From assembly GCA_049591295.1 (NCBI GenBank), contig JBAWEQ010000191.1, positions 1-10,851 of the forward strand: 10,851 bases of DNA. The letters are read 5' to 3'. Under the pieces are notes generated by a model that had not been told where the DNA came from, did not search any database, and saw only the letters and a program-made list of their open reading frames with translations. The stretch comes from DTPS01 sp049591295 (GTDB lineage Bacteria; Acidobacteriota; UBA4820; DSQY01). Made by a program: the position numbers and the translations under genes. Positions 5,275-10,851 of the stretch are shown one piece after another (the first letter of the stretch is position 1; the number at the start of each line of letters is the position of its first letter).

Positions 5275-5706
5275 TCAGCGGTTCACCATGGCCGACAGAA
5301 TGACGGCCTCGGCCACGAGGGTTCCGTCCACGAAGGCCTTGCCCTGAAGCTTGCAGGTGGTGGCCTTGCGCTTGAGGACCTCTAGCTCGAAGCGGATCTG
5401 ATCGCCCGGAACCACGGGCTTGCGAAAACGCGCCTCGTCGATGCCCATGAAGTACACCAGCTTCTGATCCCGGTCCGGGACCTCCCTCAGGAGCAGCACC
5501 CCCCCCACCTGGGCCATGGCCTCGATGATGAGGACTCCCGGCATCACGGGCTTCCCCGGAAAGTGCCCCTGAAAGAACTCTTCGTTGACGGTGACGTTCT
5601 TGAGGCCCACGATCCGCTTGCCAGGCTCCACTTCCAGGATCCGGTCCACGAGGAGAAAGGGGTACCGGTGCGGCAGGATCTGCTGGATTTCCGTCACGTC
5701 CATCAT
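5275..5706 (-). CDS. fabZ: 3-hydroxyacyl-ACP dehydratase FabZ
   Basis: FabZ dehydrates 3-hydroxyacyl-ACP to trans-2-enoyl-ACP in fatty acid elongation. It thereby competes with LpxA and LpxD for the same 3-hydroxyacyl-ACP pool, the known reason for its place in lpx clusters. The 143-residue hotdog-fold protein has the normal length. It shows the LPHRYPFLLVDR start, catalytic His48 in GHFPGKPVMPG and Glu62 in the following central helix (IEAMAQ). The start overlaps the lpxD stop (ATGA). AAGGAG lies eight bases before ATG 5706; a second ATG directly follows at 5703 and is possible. Confidence 0.96.
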   Translation of the reverse strand: MMDVTEIQQILPHRYPFLLVDRILEVEPGKRIVGLKNVTVNEEFFQGHFPGKPVMPGVLIIEAMAQVGGVLLLREVPDRDQKLVYFMGIDEARFRKPVVPGDQIRFELEVLKRKATTCKLQGKAFVDGTLVAEAVILSAMVNR

Positions 5707-6731
5707 TGCGGACTCTCCTTGGAGGGGGCCCCGGCGAGAGATTCCTCAAGGCGCTTGAGTCGGCGGAACAGCTCCTCCAGGCGTCCGGTGAGGGCCCGTT
5801 CCCTGAGCCAGAGGCGGTGCTCCTGCGCCGGGTGGCCCGTGACGAAACCCCCGTCGGCGACGTCCTTGGTGACGGCCGACTTGGCCCCCACCCTCGCCCT
5901 GTCGCCGATCCGGATGTGGCCGACGGCGCCCGACTGGCCGGCGAAGATGACGCCTTCCCCGAGGACCGTGCTCCCGCTGATGCCCACCTGGGCCACCAGC
6001 AGGCATCGGGGACCGATGCGGACGTTGTGGGCCACCTGGACCAGATTGTCCACCTTTGTGCCCTCGCCGATGCGCGTCTCCTCGATGGCTCCGCGGTCCA
6101 CGGTGGTGTTGGCGCCGATCTCCACGTCGCTCTCCACCACCGCCCGGCCGATCTGGGGAATCTTGACGTGCCTTCCGGCTTCCTGGGCGTAGCCAAACCC
6201 ATCCGAGCCGATGACCGCGCCGGCGTGGAGGATCACCCGGTTGCCGAGGACCGTCCCTTCGTACAGGACCACGCGCGGAAAGAGCCGGCAGTGCTCTCCG
6301 ATCTCGCAGCCGGGTCCCAGCACGCAACCCGCCTCGATGACGCTTCCCGCACCCACTCTGGTTGCATCGCCGAGAACCGCGTAGGGTCCAACGTGGGCGT
6401 CGGCGGCTACTTCGCACCGCTCCCCGAGAATGGCGGTGGGGTGGATGCCCGGCTTGAACTCGCGGGGCTTATAGAAGAGTCCGATGGCCCTGGCGAAGGC
6501 GACGTACGGATCCTTGCAGACGAGAAGTGTCCTTCCGGGCAGGCTCTCGCCCTCGGACACGAGGATGGCTCCGGCTTCGCTGATGCGGGCCGCCTCCCGG
6601 TACTTCGGATTGGCGAGGAAGGCGAGGTCACGGCCGGTGGCAGACTCCAGGGGCGCGATCCCGAAGAGTTCCATTTCGGGATCGCCCATCACCCGGGCTC
6701 CGACCTGTCCGGCGATGACCGAGATCTTCAT
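5703..6731 (-). CDS. lpxD: UDP-3-O-(3-hydroxyacyl)glucosamine N-acyltransferase LpxD
   Basis: LpxD adds the second 3-hydroxyacyl chain, at the 2-amino group, in the third step of lipid A synthesis. The 342-residue protein has the usual three parts. An N-terminal uridine-binding domain covers about residues 1-95 and includes the FLANPKY segment. A left-handed beta-helix of hexapeptide repeats covers about 97-300, with the GSDGFGYA motif near 175-182 and catalytic His235 in VAHNVRIG. A C-terminal charged helix (about 305-333) precedes a loose tail. The start is ATG 6731, two bases after the skp stop; the frame remains open upstream, but that stretch overlaps skp and is not LpxD-like. Its ribosome-binding site is weak (GGAAAATAGGG), so coupling to skp is likely. 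The stop overlaps fabZ. Confidence 0.96.
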   Translation of the reverse strand: MKISVIAGQVGARVMGDPEMELFGIAPLESATGRDLAFLANPKYREAARISEAGAILVSEGESLPGRTLLVCKDPYVAFARAIGLFYKPREFKPGIHPTAILGERCEVAADAHVGPYAVLGDATRVGAGSVIEAGCVLGPGCEIGEHCRLFPRVVLYEGTVLGNRVILHAGAVIGSDGFGYAQEAGRHVKIPQIGRAVVESDVEIGANTTVDRGAIEETRIGEGTKVDNLVQVAHNVRIGPRCLLVAQVGISGSTVLGEGVIFAGQSGAVGHIRIGDRARVGAKSAVTKDVADGGFVTGHPAQEHRLWLRERALTGRLEELFRRLKRLEESLAGAPSKESPQ

Positions 6732-6733
6732 CC

Positions 6734-7267
6734 CTATTTTCCGCTCGTGCCGGTGCTCGTGCCCGGGTAGGCCTGGTTCATGGCGGCTATGACGTCCGAG
6801 GTGGCGTCCAGGGTATCCGCGTTGTAGAGGCAGATGCCCTTCTCGATCACCACCGAGAGACCCTTGGACTGGGCGTACTGGGTGATCACTCCAGCAAGCT
6901 TCCGCTGGAATTCGGCCTGCATTTTCTGGCTGCGGGCCTCCATCTCGTCCTGCGCCGCCTTGGCGTAGGCCTGGTATTCGTACATCTTGGAGTTGAATTT
7001 GGCCCTGAGGTCGTCCTTCTTGTCCTCGCTGATCTTCGGGTCCTTGACCTGCTCCTCCAGGGCCTTCAGCTCGGTCTCCTTGGCCGTGATCTGGGCCTGT
7101 TTCTGATCGTGAAAGGCCTTCAGAGCGGCCTGAATGCTCTTCCCCTCCTTGCACTCGTTGGCCACGCGCATGGTGTCCACCACGGCGATCTTGAGCTGGG
7201 CCTGGGCAAACACGCCGAGGGACGCGAGGGTGAGAGTGGCCGCGAGGGCGGCTGTCAGTTTCCGCAT
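6734..7267 (-). CDS. skp: Periplasmic chaperone Skp/OmpH family
   Basis: Skp binds unfolded outer-membrane proteins in the periplasm and holds them for the BAM complex. The 177-residue precursor has a clear signal peptide, with Arg2-Lys3, a hydrophobic Ala/Leu stretch and AQA|Q cleavage after residue 23. It is followed by the family opening LKIAVVDTMRV and a long, charged coiled-coil hairpin of about residues 45-135 rich in Lys, Glu and Gln. The C-terminal part VVIEKGICLYN returns to the small body domain, as in OmpH proteins. The Ser/Thr/Gly tail is low complexity. A strong GGAGG sits eight bases before ATG 7267. The gene lies 25 bases after bamA and 2 bases before lpxD, the classical order. 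Confidence 0.93.
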   Translation of the reverse strand: MRKLTAALAATLTLASLGVFAQAQLKIAVVDTMRVANECKEGKSIQAALKAFHDQKQAQITAKETELKALEEQVKDPKISEDKKDDLRAKFNSKMYEYQAYAKAAQDEMEARSQKMQAEFQRKLAGVITQYAQSKGLSVVIEKGICLYNADTLDATSDVIAAMNQAYPGTSTGTSGK

Positions 7268-7292
7268 GGTTCGTTCCTCCTTGAGGTCCCTA

Positions 7293-9692
7293 TTAGAACG
7301 TCAGTCCTATGGAGAGCTGGAAATTGCTGAAGTCATCATTGGGGTGCTTCTTGAGGTTGTACGCGTAAATGAGTCTCAGAGGCACGTTGAACTGGGGGAT
7401 GAAGAAGCGCAGCTCCGCGCCGGCGTCGGCGCGGTAGTTGCTCAGCTCCAATTTCTGGCGCTCGTGGTAGGTGTTGCCGGCGTCCATGAAGAGGGCCACG
7501 TCCACCTGCTCGACGACGTGAAAGACGTACTCCCAGTTGGTCAGCAGGTAGCGGTTCCCGCCCTCGATGGTCTGTGTGGCGGGGTCGACGAAGTACCGTC
7601 CATCCTTCGTGAGGGGGTAGACGGACCGCACGCCGAAGCCGCGCAGCGTGTCCTCTCCGCCGAGGAAGTAGCGCTCCCAGAGCGGGATCTGCTGGCCGCC
7701 GTAAGCCGTGATGTAGCCGATGCTCAGGCGGAAGGCGGCGTTCTGTTTCCGGAAGGTGGGGACGTAGATGTCGCCGTCGAAGTTGGACTTGATGAACTTG
7801 TTCTGTCCTCCGAGCCAGTTGCCGGCCACGCTCGTGTTCAAAGACAGCTGCATGCCGCGCATGGGCCGGAACGGGTTGTTGACCGAGTTATAGCTGATTC
7901 CGCCAAACACCGCCGAGGTGGTGGTGTTATTCAGGTAATCCGTGTAGAGGGTCGAGAGGCTCGTGGTGAAGTTGTTGGCGTGGGAGCGTTCCCACCGGTA
8001 TCCGACGGACCAGGAGGAGAAGTCGGTGATCGGGAAGGAGACGGAGAAGGATGCGCCCTTGGTGAGCTGGTCAAACTGCAGGTAGCTCAGGTCGGAGTTG
8101 TAGATGGAGAAGGAGGCGCCAATCCGCTTGCCGAAGAACCACGGGTCCGAGTAGTTGATCGAGTAGAGCTTCTGCACCTTGCCGACGTCCGCGTTGAGGG
8201 AGAAGGTCGTGCCGGTGCCCAGGAAGTTGTAGGTCCTGAAGGACCCCGACACGAAGAAGCCGTTGACCCCGCCGTACCCGCCGCCGAAGAGGAGCTCGTT
8301 CTTGCTGGCCTCCGTCCCCTTCACCAGCACGTCCACCGTGTTGGTATTGGGCACCTTGGTGATGGTGGGATCATCCTTGACGGTGAAGAGCCCCGTCGCC
8401 TTGAGGCGGTATAGGCCCCGCTGGTAGCGGACGTAGTTGAAGACCTCCTGCTCGTAGATGAGCATCTCGCGCCTCAGGACGTAGTCCCTGGTGGAGATGT
8501 TTCCGCGGAACTCGATGCGGTTGACGTAGTAGATCTGATCCTCTGTGACCGAGATGGCGACGTCCGCCGTCTTGGTCTTGGCGTGCTTGTCAAAGATGGG
8601 GGTGGCCGTGGCGTAGATGTAGCCCTTCTCGCCGTACTTGGCCTCGATGGCCTTGATGACGTATCCGAGGCCCACCTTGTCCAGCGGCTTACCCTCCTTG
8701 AGAAAGACGAGCTTCTTGAGGTCGGCGCTTGGAAAGACCGTGTTCCCCTCAAACGAGACCTTCCCCAGCTTGTAGGCGATGCCTTCCTGGATAGGGATCG
8801 TCAGCTTCAGCCACTCCTTGGTGTGCTTCGCGTTGAAGCTCTTGTCCACGATGGGGTCGCCCACGTCCACGTCCAGGTACCCCTCCGACTCGTACAGGTC
8901 CCTCAGGGCCTTGATGTCCTCGTAGTAGCGGTCCTCCGAGTAGATGTCGTGCCGGGTGGCCCAGGAGAGAAACCAGTGCTCGCGGGTCTTCTTCAGCGTC
9001 CAGCGCAGCTTGCGCTGGGAGAAGGCATGAACCCCCAGAAACTTCACCTTCTCGATGCGCGCCTTGGGGCCTTCCTTGATGTTGAAGGTGAGGGCCACCT
9101 CGGACCGGCCCATGGTCTGGACCTTGGAGGTGACGTCGGCCTCCGGGAACCCCTTCTCGGCCGCCATGAACCGGAGGGCGGCCTCGGTGTGCATCACTTT
9201 CGTGTAGTCCAGGACGGTGCCGGTCTTGATTTCGGCGTTGTTCTCTTTGAGCTTGTCAAGGATGGTGCTGGAGGTGAGGGACTTCGAGCCCGTGAACTCC
9301 ACGGAGGCCACGATGGGCCGCTCCTTGATGTGGAAGATGATGATCTTCCCCGTCTTGCCGTTCTCCTCGTCGATCGAGAGGTCCTCGAAGAGCCCGGAGT
9401 TCCAGATCTTCATGAACTCCCGCCGCAGGCGGGCCTCGTCGTAAACGTCTCCCGGCCGCAGGCTCGTGAGTGCCAGGAAGGCGTCCTGGGTGAGCCGGTC
9501 GTTCCCCTCGAGCACGATCTTCTCGATTTTGGGCTGTTCGGACTGCTGGCCCTGGGCGGCCTTGGCGGGCTGCTCCGCCTGGGGCGCCGGTTTCTTCTCG
9601 CTCCGATCTCCGGCGGGCGGTGGGTTCTGGGCGGCGAGTGCCACCGTGGTGAGGAGAAGGACGGTCAGGATCGGCAACAGTCTTCGGGCCAT
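7293..9692 (-). CDS. bamA: Outer membrane protein assembly factor BamA
   Basis: BamA is the core of the machine that folds beta-barrel proteins into the outer membrane. The 799-residue precursor has a signal peptide at 1-20 (ALA|A) and a Pro/Gln/Lys-rich linker to about 53. Five POTRA domains follow, starting at about 55, 127, 211, 306 and 387, then a C-terminal 16-strand-type barrel from about 465. The conserved loop-6 motif appears as L683-R-G-F, and the protein ends in phenylalanine (IGLTF), the outer-membrane barrel signature. ATG 9692 was chosen because the signal peptide starts there; the open frame upstream overlaps the clp gene and is not BamA-like. The ribosome-binding site is modest (AGGTGG), and the start lies 7 bases after the clp stop. 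Confidence 0.96.
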   Translation of the reverse strand: MARRLLPILTVLLLTTVALAAQNPPPAGDRSEKKPAPQAEQPAKAAQGQQSEQPKIEKIVLEGNDRLTQDAFLALTSLRPGDVYDEARLRREFMKIWNSGLFEDLSIDEENGKTGKIIIFHIKERPIVASVEFTGSKSLTSSTILDKLKENNAEIKTGTVLDYTKVMHTEAALRFMAAEKGFPEADVTSKVQTMGRSEVALTFNIKEGPKARIEKVKFLGVHAFSQRKLRWTLKKTREHWFLSWATRHDIYSEDRYYEDIKALRDLYESEGYLDVDVGDPIVDKSFNAKHTKEWLKLTIPIQEGIAYKLGKVSFEGNTVFPSADLKKLVFLKEGKPLDKVGLGYVIKAIEAKYGEKGYIYATATPIFDKHAKTKTADVAISVTEDQIYYVNRIEFRGNISTRDYVLRREMLIYEQEVFNYVRYQRGLYRLKATGLFTVKDDPTITKVPNTNTVDVLVKGTEASKNELLFGGGYGGVNGFFVSGSFRTYNFLGTGTTFSLNADVGKVQKLYSINYSDPWFFGKRIGASFSIYNSDLSYLQFDQLTKGASFSVSFPITDFSSWSVGYRWERSHANNFTTSLSTLYTDYLNNTTTSAVFGGISYNSVNNPFRPMRGMQLSLNTSVAGNWLGGQNKFIKSNFDGDIYVPTFRKQNAAFRLSIGYITAYGGQQIPLWERYFLGGEDTLRGFGVRSVYPLTKDGRYFVDPATQTIEGGNRYLLTNWEYVFHVVEQVDVALFMDAGNTYHERQKLELSNYRADAGAELRFFIPQFNVPLRLIYAYNLKKHPNDDFSNFQLSIGLTF

Positions 9693-9699
9693 GCTCCAC

Positions 9700-10851
9700 C
9701 TATCCGGATACGGGCACTGGCTCAACGCTGGCCAGCGCGATCCGATCCCCTTGCACTTCCAGGTTGATTCGAGTGTTCTCTCGCACGTCATTGAGCAGGA
9801 GCCACTCCGCGAGCGGATCCTCAATGTAGGCTTGGACTCCCCGCCGGAGGGGGCGGGCACCGTAGGTGGGATCGGTGCAGCATGTGTCCACGAGAAAATC
9901 GAAGACTCCCCCTTCCGCGGCAAGGTCGATGCCCCGGTCCCGCATCACGCGGTTCAGGTCCTCGATCATGCGGACGGCGATGGCCTGCAGGTCCTCCCTC
10001 GAAAGGGGATCGAAGATGATGATCTCGTCGATGCGGTTCAGGAATTCGGGCTGGAGGGTCCGCCGCAGGTGCCGATGGACCTCGTCCTTCTGCACCGAAG
10101 CGGTCCGCTGCGCCCCCTCGAACCCGGGCACGCCCCTGTCCAGGATGAACTTGGAGCCCAGGTTGCTCGTGAGGATGAGGATCGTGTTCTTGAAATCCAC
10201 CGTGTCGCCGTAGCTGTCCGTCAGGATGCCGTCCTCCAGGATCTGCAGCAGGACGTTCAGGACGTCGGGGTGGGCCTTTTCGATCTCGTCCAGGAGGATG
10301 ACGGCGTAGGGCCGGCGCTTGACCCGCTCCACGAGCTGCCCGCCCTCCTCGTATCCCACGTAGCCGGGCGGCGAGCCGATCATCTTGGATACGGAGTGCC
10401 TTTCGGCGTACTCGCTCATGTCCATGCGGATCAGGGCGCGCTCGTCGCCGAAGAGGAACTCCGAGAGGGTCTTGGCCGCCTCCGTCTTGCCGACCCCCGT
10501 GGGGCCCAGGAAGATGAAGGAGCCGATGGGACGTCCGGGGTTGCGGATCCCCGCGCGGGAGCGCCGGATGGCGCGCGCCAGGGCCGAGATGGCCTTGTCT
10601 TGTCCGATGATGCGCCGGTGCAGAATCTGCTCGATACGCATGAGCTTGTCCCGCTCGTCCTCGCGAATGGCGGTGACTGGAATCCCCGTCCAGAGGGCCA
10701 CCACCTCCTCCACGAGCTCCCGTCCCACTTCGGGCGGGGCGGGGACCTCCTCCTCGCGGGCGGCGGTGCCGCCTCGCCGCTCGGGAACCCACCTGTCCGA
10801 TCCGGGTCCCTCGTCCGATGGCTCCGGTGCCGGGTGCCCCAGGATGCGGGC
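9700..10851 (-). CDS. Clp/HSP100 ATPase, ClpC-like, C-terminal part (5' end outside window)
   Basis: The last 383 residues of a class I Clp ATPase are visible, and the frame is open to the window edge. A GTG at 10728 is probably not the real start. Residues below are numbered in this fragment. The second AAA+ module shows LWTGIPVT near 53, Walker A GPTGVGKT at 116-123, Walker B LLDEIEK near 186, the pore segment GSPPGYVGYEEGG, sensor 1 TSNLGS and sensor 2 GARPLRR. The C-terminal D2-small domain follows. RNPGRPIGSF and GSPPGYVGY resemble ClpC more than ClpB; this is a judgement by eye. ClpC unfolds proteins for ClpP. Before the module, fragment residues 1-41 form a Pro/Glu/Gly-rich, probably disordered stretch. 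It is directly followed by bamA. Confidence 0.9.
   Translation of the reverse strand, partial: ARILGHPAPEPSDEGPGSDRWVPERRGGTAAREEEVPAPPEVGRELVEEVVALWTGIPVTAIREDERDKLMRIEQILHRRIIGQDKAISALARAIRRSRAGIRNPGRPIGSFIFLGPTGVGKTEAAKTLSEFLFGDERALIRMDMSEYAERHSVSKMIGSPPGYVGYEEGGQLVERVKRRPYAVILLDEIEKAHPDVLNVLLQILEDGILTDSYGDTVDFKNTILILTSNLGSKFILDRGVPGFEGAQRTASVQKDEVHRHLRRTLQPEFLNRIDEIIIFDPLSREDLQAIAVRMIEDLNRVMRDRGIDLAAEGGVFDFLVDTCCTDPTYGARPLRRGVQAYIEDPLAEWLLLNDVRENTRINLEVQGDRIALASVEPVPVSG

Noticed and set aside
5706..6770. Plus-strand open frame of 354 codons opposite lpxD
   Set aside because: Antisense shadow of the LpxD hexapeptide repeats, low complexity, no domain.
7134..8414. Long plus-strand open frame of 426 codons opposite bamA and skp
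   Set aside because: It is antisense to clearly homologous genes. Its composition (Val, Glu, Asp, Gly-rich, no motif) is what third-position G+C bias yields on the opposite strand.
8583..9767. Plus-strand open frame of 394 codons opposite bamA
   Set aside because: Same reason: a shadow of the bamA codon pattern with no recognisable domain and no ribosome-binding site that stands out.
7293..9923. 876-codon version of bamA
   Set aside because: The extra N-terminal residues overlap the clp gene, and the signal peptide begins at the ATG at 9692.
1..10851. CRISPR array, insertion sequence, phage or defence genes
   Set aside because: No regularly spaced repeats, transposase, terminal inverted repeats, integrase or known defence domain were seen.

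Overview
The window is G+C-rich DNA from a diderm (Gram-negative) bacterium that makes lipid A. It carries BamA, a Skp/OmpH chaperone, LpxD, FabZ and LpxA in the classical order. The mix of a ClpC-like ATPase, BAM, lpxD-fabZ-lpxA, a Gfo/Idh oxidoreductase and a TonB protein with a long Pro/Gly/Ser linker suggests Acidobacteriota or a deltaproteobacterial-type lineage. That placement is an inference from gene content and protein style and is not proven.

Layout. Positions 1-200 (minus strand) hold a tRNA-Gly(GCC) with an encoded CCA, a hairpin terminator after it and a good sigma70-type promoter before it. Back to back with that promoter is a plus-strand promoter (212-240) that fits a rubrerythrin-like ferritin-family gene (309-818). 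From 819 to 1318 there is a 500-base convergent intergenic region with no credible long gene. It holds several hairpins, an AT-rich island with three copies of a 7-mer, a 12-bp inverted repeat and a terminator for the minus-strand operon. From 10851 down to 1319 all genes lie on the minus strand and are packed like one operon: clp ATPase (5' end outside the window), bamA, skp/ompH, lpxD, fabZ, lpxA, a Gfo/Idh oxidoreductase, a serine beta-lactamase-like hydrolase and a TonB-family protein. Most junctions are 4-base start/stop overlaps or gaps of 25 bases or less. The one larger gap is about 103 bases, between fabZ and lpxA.

How the genes fit together. BamA inserts outer-membrane proteins and Skp chaperones them across the periplasm. 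LpxA and LpxD perform the first and third steps of lipid A synthesis. FabZ works in elongation of the fatty acids and shares the 3-hydroxyacyl-ACP pool with them. The Gfo/Idh protein sits where some bacteria carry gnnA, so it may alter the sugar precursor of lipid A. The hydrolase and the TonB protein end the operon in place of the often expected lpxB and are tied to it by GTGA overlaps. The operon therefore reads as an outer-membrane building unit with a less usual tail.

I saw no CRISPR array, insertion sequence, phage gene or rRNA. No clearly new system is evident. The best leads are the probable GnnA-type lipid A branch, the hydrolase/TonB tail, the Clp ATPase directly upstream of bamA, and the structured AT-rich island.
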